Origin: a virus
Length of the DNA stretch: 61,315 nucleotides
Reading direction: 5' to 3' (one strand)
Virus record (IMG/VR): IMGVR_UViG_3300043587_000032
Coordinates: 1 to 61,315 of that record
Shown: piece after piece, positions 46,873-54,430 of the stretch
Layout of the letters: each line of letters opens with the position of its first letter
Numbering within the stretch: position 1 is the first letter of the stretch
Made by a program: the position numbers and the translations under genes
Notes under the pieces: model-generated
The model's input: only the letters and a program-made list of their open reading frames with translations
Databases searched by the model: none
Told to the model about the DNA's origin: nothing

Positions 46873-47066
46873 TGGTCGGCTTCTCTCGTGGTCACTATCG
46901 CGGTGTGGGTCATGGTGTAGCCGATCGGCGTGAACGCGCCGACGCAGTACGGCCCGCCCAGCTGCTCGAACGGGACGTGCTTACGGTGGTTGACCTGCTC
47001 GGTGCGCCCGCAGAACGGGCACCAGTACAGCGTCACTGACGGCGGCGGGAGCGGTACGGCGGTCAT
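46869..47066 (-). CDS. Small zinc-ribbon-like protein
   Basis: A 65-aa protein with YWCPFCGRTEQVNHRKHVPF and a further Cys at about 41. ATGA-coupled at both ends. Function unknown. Confidence 0.6.
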   Translation of the reverse strand: MTAVPLPPPSVTLYWCPFCGRTEQVNHRKHVPFEQLGGPYCVGAFTPIGYTMTHTAIVTTREADQ

Positions 47067-47542
47067 GAGTCGAGGTGGATGGTCGTCGGCCAAAGTGAGC
47101 AAGACGGCCAGATCGGTTCGCCGTCAAGCACGACCTCGGTGAGTCGCCAATCCCCGCCCAAGACGTACCCGTCCTCACCCTGCTCGCCCTCGGTCACCGC
47201 GAAGGTGACAGGCACACCGTCCGAGCGTCCGTCAGCGCGGCCGGTGAGCTGGACCATCACCGACGGGGATGCGGCCTCCAGTTTCGCCACGTCCAAGACG
47301 CCGGTGCCGATCAGTCGCGGCCATCGGCCATAGGTCAGCATTCTCGTGCCCCGCCGGTCGGCGATCATGAGCGTGTCGAGCCTTCCAACCGCCGTCATCG
47401 TTCCGATTCCGTCATCTGGGCGCACCATCACCGGTACCGGCAGGTTCGCCCGCGGTTTGCCCGCCGGGCGCTTCAGCTCGCGGCCGTCGCTGGACTTGCG
47501 ATCCAGCCAGCCGAGAAGTACCTCGAACTCCAGGTAGCTCAT
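47063..47542 (-). CDS. Hypothetical protein
   Basis: A 159-aa strand-rich protein with a basic segment near 20-38 (GRELKRPAGKPRANLPVPVM) and long strands (VMVQLTGRADG, VPVTFAVTEGEQGEDGYVLG). ATGA-coupled at both ends. No family recognised. Confidence 0.6.
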   Translation of the reverse strand: MSYLEFEVLLGWLDRKSSDGRELKRPAGKPRANLPVPVMVRPDDGIGTMTAVGRLDTLMIADRRGTRMLTYGRWPRLIGTGVLDVAKLEAASPSVMVQLTGRADGRSDGVPVTFAVTEGEQGEDGYVLGGDWRLTEVVLDGEPIWPSCSLWPTTIHLDS

Positions 47543-48303
47543 GAGTGCTGGCTCCTGATCATCTCGACGTACGCGACCACCGAATTGGCCCGGCCGATGG
47601 CCTCGCTGTTGACCGCTTCGCCGCCGCCATGCGTCGCGCCGAACAGGATCTCTGCGTGGGTTCGGATGGCGCTGATTCGGAACTGCGCCTCCACCGGCCC
47701 GACCGGCTCGGTGAGGATGTGTGTCTCCGGCTCGCCCGGAGTCATCTCGACGACAGTGTCCGGCGCAGGATCTCCCATGACGGCGCGCGCGGTCGGCTCG
47801 GAAACCGACCGCCACTTGATCGGGGTGTCCCGGATCTCGCGAAGCTTCTCCTTGAAGGCCTCGTTCGACTTCGTCCACTCGGGCATGGCGCCATCGAAGT
47901 GTTCCGGACGCGTGAGGGCTGGCAATTCGTCGTGATACTGCTTCGGTACGCGGATGCCCCTGTATGACTTGGCGAACTCCATCAGTTGCTCATCTGTCTC
48001 AGGCGCGGGCACCCAGTCCTGTGCCGTCACCGGCCGCGGGTCGCTCAGGGCATCCTGAAGGTTGGCAATGTCTTCCGCGGCGTCGACCTTCTCGCCCGGC
48101 ATGCGCAGCGGCTCGCGAGGGCCGTAGATCTTCTCGAACTCCTCGCGCTCGACCCACTGTCGTCCGCCGGACCAGTCTTCGGCGACATACCAGATCGTCT
48201 CGCAGTCCGGGCACTGCCACCGGCGAGCAGCGCGCTTGAACCAGAACATCGGCATGCGGCACTCGTGCTCGACCGGGGCGGGCTCCTTCAGCCAGGGGCT
48301 CAC
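47539..48303 (-). CDS. Hypothetical protein with N-terminal zinc-ribbon-like segment
   Basis: A 254-aa protein: HECRMPMFWFKRAARRWQCP near residue 13, then CETIWYVAEDW, giving three Cys and a His for a possible zinc site. A long charged helical body and a C-terminal strand/helix part (QFRISAIRTHAEILFGATHG) follow. The GTG start overlaps the upstream stop. Function unknown. Confidence 0.6.
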   Translation of the reverse strand: MSPWLKEPAPVEHECRMPMFWFKRAARRWQCPDCETIWYVAEDWSGGRQWVEREEFEKIYGPREPLRMPGEKVDAAEDIANLQDALSDPRPVTAQDWVPAPETDEQLMEFAKSYRGIRVPKQYHDELPALTRPEHFDGAMPEWTKSNEAFKEKLREIRDTPIKWRSVSEPTARAVMGDPAPDTVVEMTPGEPETHILTEPVGPVEAQFRISAIRTHAEILFGATHGGGEAVNSEAIGRANSVVAYVEMIRSQHS

Positions 48304-48566
48304 GGGTTGTCGATCCGCTCGTGCGAGCCGTCCAACTCGGTCGGCAATGTGGCCTTCCAGGCGTGGTAGCGGTCCATGATCTGGTCGGCTCGCCAGGTGG
48401 CCAGGATCCCGGCGAGCATGACGGCCATAATCAGCCAGCCGCCCGCTACGTCGCTGATGGTCAGGCGCGCGGCGAGCATGACGCTCCAGGCGGTTGCCCA
48501 GACCGGCCAGACGTAGCGGACGGCGTCGCGCATCGCCTTGAGGATGGATTTCGTTTTGTCCTGCAT
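48300..48566 (-). CDS. Membrane protein (two TM segments)
   Basis: An 88-aa protein with TM helices at about 18-34 and 39-58 (WPVWATAWSVMLAARLTISD, WLIMAVMLAGILATW) and polar ends. GTGA-coupled to the next gene. Function unknown. Confidence 0.62.
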   Translation of the reverse strand: MQDKTKSILKAMRDAVRYVWPVWATAWSVMLAARLTISDVAGGWLIMAVMLAGILATWRADQIMDRYHAWKATLPTELDGSHERIDNP

Positions 48567-48591
48567 GATCGTTTCCTTCGCGGGTTGATGA

Positions 48592-48951
48592 TCAACTGAC
48601 GGGTGTTGCCGTGGGCCACGCGGCGGCCCGATTCGCCCACCGCGGCACCCAGCGCTTCAGGGTGGAGCCGCAACCGCATCCGCCGGTAGGCGTGATGACC
48701 ACTGTTCCGGCCTCCGTGTGGATGTCCACGCCGATCTGGTTCGCGGTCCAGTTCGGCTCGCCGGTCTCCGCGTGCCTGGCCATATCGAGCGGCGATTCCC
48801 AATCGGGACTGTCGCCGGACTCCGGCTTGGTGCGGAAGACCCGAAGGCCTGCGCTGGTGACGTAGACGCGGCACCGGTGCCAGACCTGGCCGGTGTCAAC
48901 GACCAGGACGGCGGCCGGGTACCACTGGCCGTAAGTCAGGATGTCGCTCAT
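48592..48951 (-). CDS. Hypothetical protein
   Basis: A 119-aa beta-rich protein with a GGCGCGSTLKRWVPRW motif near 88. The operator-promoter ends 11 bases before the ATG and a short upstream ATG-TAG lies between, so the leader is short. The promoter serves an operon running to about 46.2 kb or further. Function unknown. Confidence 0.62.
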   Translation of the reverse strand: MSDILTYGQWYPAAVLVVDTGQVWHRCRVYVTSAGLRVFRTKPESGDSPDWESPLDMARHAETGEPNWTANQIGVDIHTEAGTVVITPTGGCGCGSTLKRWVPRWANRAAAWPTATPVS

Positions 48952-48962
48952 CTAGTCATCGT

Positions 48963-48992
48963 AATCTATCCCCCTTCGAAAGGGGGCTGACA
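48963..48992 (-). promoter_or_regulatory. Operator-promoter
   Basis: -10 TAGATT, an 18-base spacer of C5/TTCGAA-type/G5 arms and a weak -35 (TGTCAG). The palindrome is perfect through its centre. Confidence 0.75.
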
Positions 48993-48998
48993 CGCAGA

Positions 48999-49034
48999 AA
49001 TCCCCGACTCATCTCAGAGAGCGAGCCGGGGATT
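48999..49034. terminator. Hairpin terminator
   Basis: An 8-bp stem (AATCCCCG/CGGGGATT) plus CTC/GAG, just upstream of an operator-promoter; on the minus strand it is followed by TCTGCG without a clear U-run. Confidence 0.6.
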
Positions 49035-49182
49035 CCACGTCTACGGCTTGGGAGACTTGACCCCCTCCGATCACGGGCCTGTCCGCTGCGAGCTGCCCTG
49101 TCCTGATCGAGGGACTGGCGAACTTAGCGCGCTACGAGCCTGTTCCGGAGAGGTGGGGACTCTGAACCGTTGAACAAGGATG
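48999..49182 (-). ncRNA. Candidate operator-controlled small RNA
   Basis: A 205-base gene-free stretch (48993-49197) holds a partial operator-promoter at 49193-49209 pointing into it and a terminator hairpin at its far end. A transcript of about 180 nt would form without any convincing ORF. It contains two T-arm-like pieces (GGTTCAGAGTCC and GGGGTCAAGTCTCC) but no complete tRNA cloverleaf. The RNA is hypothetical and based on layout. Confidence 0.35.
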
Positions 49183-49192
49183 ACCCTAGCAT

Positions 49193-49214
49193 CCCCCCTA
49201 ACTGGGGGGCAACT
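49193..49214 (-). promoter_or_regulatory. Operator palindrome with weak promoter elements
   Basis: C6/AGTTA/G6 arms identical in layout to the family, flanked by GAGTTG (-35 position) and TGCTAG or TAGGGT (-10 position). It overlaps the stop of gene 49198-49725. Confidence 0.55.
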
Positions 49215-49725
49215 CCTCCGATCGGATGAGTGCGCGCACCGTGTCGGCACGCATCTCCGTTTCGGCCCGCAGCTCCTCTACCGTGTCGCCGTCCACGTCG
49301 TGATCCTCACCAAGGCTGGCATACCGATTCGCCGCGTCGGCGAGGAGTGCGGCCTGCTCAATGAACGGGCCGAACGCAGCCGCCAGCCCATTGGCCGCGG
49401 CTGTCACCTGCTCGATGAGGCCACCGAGCCGGGCCTGAAGGTCCATGGCCAGGGCTGGCAGTCCCTCGACCTCGAGGCGTGGCCACGACGGCGAAGCGGC
49501 ACCGGATGCGCGCATTGACTGGAGATGCAGTTCGCGCAGGGTGTCGTGGTCGCCGGACCGCTTCGCCTGCTCGATGAGCTCGGATCGCGCCTGCATTGTC
49601 GCGGCGTCCCGCTCGGCCTGCGTCGCTTCGGACATCGAGCGAGGGAACGCCGGATGCTTGGTCGACTGCGCCTGATCGAACAAATTCGCTGCCCTCGCTT
49701 TGATCTTGCTGTGGATGTCACTCAT
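49198..49725 (-). CDS. Hypothetical helical protein
   Basis: A 175-aa, Ala/Glu-rich, fully helical protein (ERDAATMQARSELIEQAKRS). The start overlaps the upstream stop by 8 bases. No recognised family; could be a structural or anti-host protein. Confidence 0.58.
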   Translation of the reverse strand: MSDIHSKIKARAANLFDQAQSTKHPAFPRSMSEATQAERDAATMQARSELIEQAKRSGDHDTLRELHLQSMRASGAASPSWPRLEVEGLPALAMDLQARLGGLIEQVTAAANGLAAAFGPFIEQAALLADAANRYASLGEDHDVDGDTVEELRAETEMRADTVRALIRSEELPPS

Positions 49726-49888
49726 CGTTTGTCGCTCCTGTTCCGTCGAGCACATTGGCCGGGTTGCACACGCAGATTTCGTCCTGGCACTCACACCCTT
49801 CCGTGGCGTCCGGCTCACTGTGATCGCACTCCGGGCAACGGAACGCTTCGGCCAGTCGGCCATGCATCCACTGGGCGAGGGTCTTCAT
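49718..49888 (-). CDS. Small zinc-finger protein
   Basis: A 56-aa protein with RCPECDHSE and GCECQDEICVCNPAN, six Cys in two clusters. The start overlaps the upstream stop (ATGA). Function unknown. Confidence 0.58.
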   Translation of the reverse strand: MKTLAQWMHGRLAEAFRCPECDHSEPDATEGCECQDEICVCNPANVLDGTGATNDE

Positions 49889-50121
49889 CGGTAACTCCCT
49901 GATCGATTGCCACCCCTGCCCGCTTTCCAGGGCTTGGTGGACTTGCTGGACAGGTGGTAGTGGTTGCCGTCGCCCTTCGGGCATTTGTAGTACCCGGCCG
50001 GGGTGTAGAGCCGCTCGGGAAGTTCACCGGCCGCGAGCCTGCGCCAGATCGTCTCGAGCGCCGTGCGGGCTTCCCCGCCGGTGCGCCACGTTCCCGACTT
50101 CGGGATCCGGCAGGCCTTCAC
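49885..50121 (-). CDS. Small basic protein with CPKGDGNHYH motif
   Basis: A 78-aa protein with a Cys near the start, a helical middle (ARTALETIWRRLAAGELPER) and YKCPKGDGNHYHLSSK. Cys/His residues could form one zinc site. The GTG start overlaps the upstream stop (GTGA). Function unknown. Confidence 0.58.
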   Translation of the reverse strand: MKACRIPKSGTWRTGGEARTALETIWRRLAAGELPERLYTPAGYYKCPKGDGNHYHLSSKSTKPWKAGRGGNRSGSYR

Positions 50122-50447
50122 GACGGGCCGGGCCGGTCTTCCAGCTCGCGCAGGCGGCATAGGACGGCGTTGAGGTCCGACGGCGTGATCGCCGCGGGCA
50201 GGCCGCCGGTGTCGAGGAGTGCGATCGGGTCATCCGAGTACGCGTGCTTCCGGCGCCACTCACTGAGAAAGAGGCGCAGGCGGGTGGCGGGCGCGGCGAG
50301 GTTGACGGCGACGGTCAAGATCAGTGCGAGCTCGTCGGCATGCAGGGTGATTTCGTCGTTGCCGGTCGTGGTCCGTCCGGCGTGCAGCCGCTCAACGCCG
50401 TCGGCGATTGCGTCGGCGGCTTCCTGCGTCCAGTTGAACATGATCAT
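50118..50447 (-). CDS. Hypothetical helical protein
   Basis: A 109-aa protein (NWTQEAADAIADGVERLHAG, then DELALILTVAVNLAAPATRL). ATG ATC ATG start; coupled to the next gene. Function unknown. Confidence 0.6.
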   Translation of the reverse strand: MIMFNWTQEAADAIADGVERLHAGRTTTGNDEITLHADELALILTVAVNLAAPATRLRLFLSEWRRKHAYSDDPIALLDTGGLPAAITPSDLNAVLCRLRELEDRPGPS

Positions 50448-50469
50448 GGGCGTGTCCTCCGGGGATAGG

Positions 50470-50495
50470 GCCGGGCGGGAGGGTTCCCGCCCGGC
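50470..50495. terminator. Hairpin terminator
   Basis: An 11-bp perfect stem (GCCGGGCGGGA/TCCCGCCCGGC) with a 4-base loop after the tiny gene 50503-50667. Confidence 0.7.
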
Positions 50496-50502
50496 TGGCT
50501 AG

Positions 50503-50667
50503 TCAGTCGAGGTCGAGCGCGCGGAGCATGGCCGCGTTCGCGTCTTTGATCTTCCCGGCTTCCTTGACGCGCTTCTCGGTGTCCTGGACCGCCTTGCCCT
50601 CTCGAGCGTCCCTCGGGGAGGTGGAGCGTCCGGCCTTGTCTTCGCTGCCCTTGCCGTTGCGAGTCAT
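50503..50667 (-). CDS. Very small charged protein
   Basis: A 54-aa helical protein (TRNGKGSEDKAGRSTSPRDA, then EKRVKEAGKIKDANAAMLRA). ATGA-coupled to the upstream membrane gene and followed by a terminator. Short, but position and phase support it. Function unknown. Confidence 0.55.
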   Translation of the reverse strand: MTRNGKGSEDKAGRSTSPRDAREGKAVQDTEKRVKEAGKIKDANAAMLRALDLD

Positions 50668-50909
50668 CGGAGGTCCTCAATCTGTGTGGTGTCGAGCGAG
50701 ACGCAGGCGTTGAACATCTCGCTAGGGGATGCCGTGCAGTTCGCGGCGATCGCGGTGCCGGTGACGACGTTGGTATAGGTGGCCATGTCGTGCACGAGCT
50801 CGATGCCGCCGATGAGCGCCATGATGAGCATGGCCGGGCCGACCAGCCAGATAACCAGGTCTTTGAGGATCGAGTTATGCGGCTTGGCGGTGCGGGCCGT
50901 GGTGCTCAT
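50664..50909 (-). CDS. Single-pass membrane protein with paired cysteines
   Basis: An 81-aa protein: a basic N-terminus, a TM helix (LVIWLVGPAMLIMALIGGIE, about 18-37), and an outer part with CTASPSEMFNACVS. The outer Cys pair could form a disulphide. Led by the operator-promoter at 50949 with a leader of about 30 bases. Candidate surface-exclusion protein, unproven. Confidence 0.62.
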   Translation of the reverse strand: MSTTARTAKPHNSILKDLVIWLVGPAMLIMALIGGIELVHDMATYTNVVTGTAIAANCTASPSEMFNACVSLDTTQIEDLR

Positions 50910-51261
50910 CTGGAGTTCCGTTCGTCGCGGGACTTGCTGTCTCCAGTGATGTTACCCCCCAAAGTGGGGGGAGACAAGGGCCCTCGACCGGCGATCGGAA
51001 CAATTCTCGTAACGCCGTCTGGGTGTGGCCGCCCCACGTGCCGAACTCCTCGCGACGCTCCACCGCGCCCTGGAGGCACGCCAGCCTGATCGGGCAGTCC
51101 GTGCACATCGCCAAGGCGCGCTTGTTGTCCGCCGTGTAGGAGGAATCCGGGAACCAGGCATCCGGGTCGGCCTGCGCGCACACTGCACCCTGGTAGTCCT
51201 CCAGGGTGTGACCGATCTCGAAGTCCCACTTCAGGCGCTCTTCGTACGCGCCGATGCGCAT
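50875..51261 (-). CDS. WhiB-family iron-sulfur transcription regulator 2
   Basis: A 128-aa protein. AVCAQADPDAWFPDS, CTDCPIRLAC (about 53-62) and EFGTWGGHTQTALREL (about 72-87) give the four Cys and the G-x-WGG turn of WhiB. The last ~40 residues (after SPVEG) are non-homologous and are read through the operator-promoter at 50949-50977 into the next gene, an odd overlap. The start is ATG 51261 or the GTG one codon before. Confidence 0.86.
   Translation of the reverse strand: MRIGAYEERLKWDFEIGHTLEDYQGAVCAQADPDAWFPDSSYTADNKRALAMCTDCPIRLACLQGAVERREEFGTWGGHTQTALRELFRSPVEGPCLPPLWGVTSLETASPATNGTPDEHHGPHRQAA
50949..50977 (-). promoter_or_regulatory. Operator-promoter inside the 3-prime end of the second whiB-like gene
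   Basis: -35 TTGTCT, a 17-base spacer with C6/AAAGT/G6, -10 TAACAT. Transcript start lies about 30 bases before the ATG of the membrane gene, so it is not leaderless. The palindrome is part of the WhiB reading frame. Confidence 0.78.
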
Positions 51262-51539
51262 CACGATCGCCCATCAGGATCGGCGTCGAGCGCCTCGGTG
51301 AGCATGTCGCGCAACTCGCGCATGCTGGTCATGTCCAGCAGCGCAGGCATCGTGAGCGTGATCGGGGTGTCGCTGTTGAGGTGGCCGTGCAGGTAGAGCA
51401 CGCAGATCTTGTCTTCGGCGTGCCGCTCGACGCCGTCGTTGTCGATCGTGGCGGACACGCCCACGGCGGCGGTGACGGAATGAACGCACAGAGCGTTGAC
51501 GGGGATGTCCATGACGGAAGGACCGGGCAGGGGAGGCAT
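51261..51539 (-). CDS. Hypothetical protein
   Basis: A 92-aa protein: a strand-rich start (PVNALCVHSVTAAVGVSATI) and a helical end (TSMRELRDMLTEALDADPDG). AAGGAGCCCG precedes the ATG. The stop overlaps the whiB-like start. Function unknown. Confidence 0.62.
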   Translation of the reverse strand: MPPLPGPSVMDIPVNALCVHSVTAAVGVSATIDNDGVERHAEDKICVLYLHGHLNSDTPITLTMPALLDMTSMRELRDMLTEALDADPDGRS

Positions 51540-51547
51540 CGGGCTCC

Positions 51548-51931
51548 TTAGGTGCGGCGTGCCGCGTGGGCGGCGTCGTTGTTGGGCGTGACCGAAGTCA
51601 GGTCGAGCGTGTCGGCATAGGTGCCGTACAGGAAGGTGATCTCCGCGCGGGCGATCTTCTCGAGGTCGCCGCGCTCATCCGGCCACAGTTCGAAGGTGAT
51701 CTTCGTGCCCTGGAAGTCGGCGAGGTACTCCTCCTTCTCGTCGGCGGTGAGCACCTGCCGCCACTGCGTGCCCTCGGGCTGCATCTCGGGCACCGGGGTC
51801 CAGACCTCGGTGGACGCGCGCCGTACCTCCTTCTCGCCAAACATCTCGTTGATGCGCCGGGCGATCTTGCGGGAGCCGGTACGGACCTTGCGCTTGAATC
51901 CGCGGTTCTTTGTTGCCTGCTTGCGGGTCAC
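51548..51931 (-). CDS. Basic N-terminal hypothetical protein
   Basis: A 127-aa protein starting at a GTG (TRKQATKNRGFKRKVRTGSR), very basic in the first 30 residues, acidic afterwards. GAGGAAGGGC is a good ribosome site for this start, and the operator-promoter at 51963 gives a leader of about 25-30 bases. DNA- or RNA-binding is possible. Function unknown. Confidence 0.58.
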   Translation of the reverse strand: MTRKQATKNRGFKRKVRTGSRKIARRINEMFGEKEVRRASTEVWTPVPEMQPEGTQWRQVLTADEKEEYLADFQGTKITFELWPDERGDLEKIARAEITFLYGTYADTLDLTSVTPNNDAAHAARRT

Positions 51932-51962
51932 GGGATGCCCTTCCTCGGTCGGGTGTGGCTCG

Positions 51963-51990
51963 ATCTTACCCCCGGAATGGGGGGAAGGAA
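51963..51990 (-). promoter_or_regulatory. Operator-promoter, diverged -35
   Basis: -10 TAAGAT, C5/G6 arms, -35 TTCCTT. It drives the operon from 51931 through the second whiB-like gene. Confidence 0.68.
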
Positions 51991-51994
51991 AGAA

Positions 51995-52031
51995 CCAGGC
52001 CCGCCCTCGGGGGAGGCGAGGGCGGGCCTGG
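51995..52031. terminator. Strong hairpin terminator
   Basis: A 15-bp perfect stem (CCAGGCCCGCCCTCG/CGAGGGCGGGCCTGG) with a 7-base loop between the gene at 52035-52499 and the next promoter. Confidence 0.78.
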
Positions 52032-52034
52032 AGA

Positions 52035-52499
52035 TCAGAAGTCGAGAACGTCGAGCGTCGCGGCCAGGCGTCCCGCGAAGTACTCACGGGTGAGCTCCAG
52101 CGCCTCGACGGTGCTGACGTACCACGCGGGCTGCGTGCGGTTCGCCCACTCGGCAACCAATCGCGCATTGGCCTCGGTGATGGCCACCTTCGCCAAAGCG
52201 GTGGTGGCTTCGTAGCCTTCCGCGCGGCGGGTGTCGATCACGCGCCAGTTCTCGCCGGTCTCGCGCTGCCAGAACGGGAGCTCCTGAACGCTGTAGCCGG
52301 TGGCGAGCGAGTGGCAGTGATCGGTGTTGCGGGCGTCGCACTCGCGCTGCGCGGCGGCCCGGTCGAAGTGAACGGCTACCCGCTGGTTGGTGACGTTGTC
52401 GAGAACCCGGTACTCGGTGCGGCCGGTCTGCGCGTTGGTCATCCACTCGACCGTGAAGCACTGGTTGCGGTCCTGAGCGGTGATGGTGGTGTTCGACAT
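52035..52499 (-). CDS. Hypothetical protein
   Basis: A 154-aa protein with an alternating strand/helix pattern (FTVEWMTNAQTGRTEYRVLD onward) and ECDARNTDHCHSLATGYSVQ in the middle. GGAGGCC precedes the ATG; the promoter gives a leader of about 30 bases. Single-gene transcript. Function unknown. Confidence 0.62.
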   Translation of the reverse strand: MSNTTITAQDRNQCFTVEWMTNAQTGRTEYRVLDNVTNQRVAVHFDRAAAQRECDARNTDHCHSLATGYSVQELPFWQRETGENWRVIDTRRAEGYEATTALAKVAITEANARLVAEWANRTQPAWYVSTVEALELTREYFAGRLAATLDVLDF

Positions 52500-52537
52500 C
52501 GGGGGCCTCCGTGGTTCCGGTCCGGGTTGGTGAAGCC

Positions 52538-52567
52538 AATCTATCCCCCCAAAGTGGGGGGTGTCAA
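52538..52567 (-). promoter_or_regulatory. Operator-promoter (consensus form)
   Basis: TTGACA, an 18-base spacer with C6/AAAGT/G6, TAGATT. Here the start codon is about 37 bases from the -10, so the mRNA has a normal leader with a ribosome site. Confidence 0.87.
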
Positions 52568-52623
52568 GGAAAACCTTCGCGGCAGGGGTATGAATCTGCG
52601 GCGTGTCTCCCCCTCGGCTCTAT

Positions 52624-52649
52624 CCCCCCAGGTTGGGGGGCCCTATCCT
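52624..52649 (+). promoter_or_regulatory. Operator and rightward promoter of the translocase module
   Basis: C6/G6 arms at 52624-52640, then TATCCT as -10; six bases later the ATG at 52656 begins, so the message is leaderless. The -35 is poor. It lies about 55 bases from the leftward operator at 52538-52567, and both probably respond to the same factor. Confidence 0.65.
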
Positions 52650-52655
52650 GAGCGC

Positions 52656-52865
52656 ATGAAGATACGAACCGCAATCGCAATTGCAGGGCTCACCCTGCTG
52701 GCGATCAACCTCATCGCGGGAGTCTCGATGCTCGCGGTCTGGATCATCGCCACCTACGCCGCGCACCTCCCCGTTCGGGACTACGTCGGCCGCCGGACCG
52801 GATTCGCCCGAGTCGATCTCATCGAGCCCACTGAGACCGTCGAGACCGCTGAGATCGGAGACTGA
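52656..52865 (+). CDS. Small membrane protein, first gene of the translocase module
   Basis: A 69-aa protein. One long or two short hydrophobic segments (IAIAGLTLLAINLIAGVSML, AVWIIATYAAHLPV) followed by a charged C-terminal tail. The start is fixed by the leaderless promoter. Three bases separate it from the DUF2637 gene. Small membrane proteins (Spd type) accompany TraB in actinomycete plasmids. Confidence 0.65.
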   Translation: MKIRTAIAIAGLTLLAINLIAGVSMLAVWIIATYAAHLPVRDYVGRRTGFARVDLIEPTETVETAEIGD

Positions 52866-52868
52866 CCA

Positions 52869-53690
52869 ATGCGCCTGCCCACGCTCCCCGTAACCCGCCT
52901 TCGGCTGTTCGCCACCCTGCCGGTTGCGTCCGCCGCCATCATCTCGTTCGACTCGGTCCGCCACCTTGCGGAGTCCGCCGGGTTCGGACCGCTCGCGTGG
53001 CTCTTCCCGCTCACCATGGACGCCGCCGTGGCGTTCGGTACGGACCTGTGGATTCGGCGAAAGCAGTCCGCCGCGATGAGCAAGGCGCGCGCACTCGCGC
53101 TCACCGTCATGGCCGGGTCGCTGGTCGCGAACACCGTGGACCACTACATGACCGGATCGATCCTGGGCGGTCTGCTGGGGGCGGTCCCGCCGACCGTGCT
53201 CGCCTGGATGTTGCTGGTCCTGCATCAGCACGGTCTAGGCGAAGCGGACCAGGATGCACCGGACCAGACAGACCGCTTCTCTGGTCCCGGACCGGTCGCC
53301 ATCTCCTACACGGTCCCGCGGTTCCTTGCGGTCCCGCGGTCCACGGTCCACGTCGAATCGGACCGCGCCATGGACGCGACGGTCCGAGAACTGGTCCAGA
53401 TCGTCCGGACCGACGGCGAGCCCGGTCCGGTCCCGAACTGGGAGAAGCCGGACCGGACCGGGCCACTGCCGCAGCCGCGTAAGCGGACCAGCGCCGCCCG
53501 GACCCCCGCCACCACGGTCCGGCGGTCCGCCACCGCGAAGGCGCCCGAGGACCGCGAGATCGTCGCGTGGATCTCGGACCAGCCGACGGCGCCGACCAAG
53601 CAGCAGATCATGGACCGCTACCCGATCGGGTCCGGGCGCGCCTTGCGCCTGCGGACCGCCGCCACCGCGAAGGAGTCGACCGATGAGTAA
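52869..53690 (+). CDS. DUF2637 (SpdB-like) membrane protein with C-terminal DNA-binding-like tail
   Basis: A 273-aa protein. Residues about 10-120 match DUF2637: ASAAIISFDSVRHLAESAGF, GPLAWLFPLTMDAAVAFGTD, and further TM helices (VMAGSLVANTVDHY, VPPTVLAWMLLVLHQHGLGE). Residues 125-230 are low complexity and the last 45 (KQQIMDRYPIGSGRALRLRT) form a helix-turn-helix-like end. Such proteins sit beside TraB in conjugative actinomycete elements and form or regulate the transfer pore. The gene is rich in GGWCC words after 53216. Confidence 0.77.
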   Translation: MRLPTLPVTRLRLFATLPVASAAIISFDSVRHLAESAGFGPLAWLFPLTMDAAVAFGTDLWIRRKQSAAMSKARALALTVMAGSLVANTVDHYMTGSILGGLLGAVPPTVLAWMLLVLHQHGLGEADQDAPDQTDRFSGPGPVAISYTVPRFLAVPRSTVHVESDRAMDATVRELVQIVRTDGEPGPVPNWEKPDRTGPLPQPRKRTSAARTPATTVRRSATAKAPEDREIVAWISDQPTAPTKQQIMDRYPIGSGRALRLRTAATAKESTDE

Positions 53691-54430
53691 GGGCAAGCAG
53701 CAAGGCGGTGCGCTCGATATCGCCGCCGGTGCGCTGATGGCGAAGTTCTCCATCTGGGCACTGGGCAAGCTCGGCAAGGGCACCCGCCGCCTGGTCTTCC
53801 GGTGGCGGCGGGCCATCTCGCCGGTCCTGTTCGCCGGTCTCGTGTTCCTGCTCGCCGTGGTCCTGCGCGAGACGGTCCCGTGGCTTTGGTGGACCGCCGC
53901 GGTGCTGCCGGTCTGCGGCGGTCTGCTCGCCTACTTCGGACCGGTCCTGTCCGAGAGGTGGTCCGGTCTGGTTACGCGGCTGGTCCCGGCTGGCTTGGAC
54001 CGCGGCCGTGACGGCGTGCTGGACCGCCCGGTCGAGCGGATCTATCTCGCCGCGATGCTCACCACCATCGGGACCTACCTCGCGGTCCGGTGGGGTTTCG
54101 GTCCGAGCGAGTTCACCGGGTGGACCTGGAAGATCGGTCTGCTCGTGTTCGGCGGGTCCTGGTGGTACCACCGCCGCATCCGGACCGCCGGTCGCGCGGA
54201 CCGCGTTGCGAAGCGCTGGACCAAGTTCACGCGGTCCGACACGTGCCCGGCGAACCTGAAGCCGCTCGTCGGGTCCAAGGTCCTGAGTGCGACCGGCGAG
54301 GGTCGCAACTCGGTGCTGAAGGTCCGGGTTGCCGACGCCGGGACCGCCGCGAACGTCGAGCGTCTTGGCAACCCGCTCGCGGCGTATTTCAAGATGCGGC
54401 CGGGCTCGGTCCACATCAAGGGCGACATGG
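53216..54430. repeat. GGWCC-rich segment
   Basis: About 50 GGTCC/GGACC pentamers were counted by eye in about 1.2 kb, versus roughly five expected at this G+C and only two or three in the remaining 1.1 kb of the translocase gene. They fall in more than one codon phase and spread over two genes. Candidate DNA-recognition or transfer signal. Confidence 0.7.

Noticed and set aside
49040-49180. Possible tRNA or tmRNA
   Set aside because: Only T-arm-like pieces are present; acceptor and anticodon stems cannot be folded into a cloverleaf.
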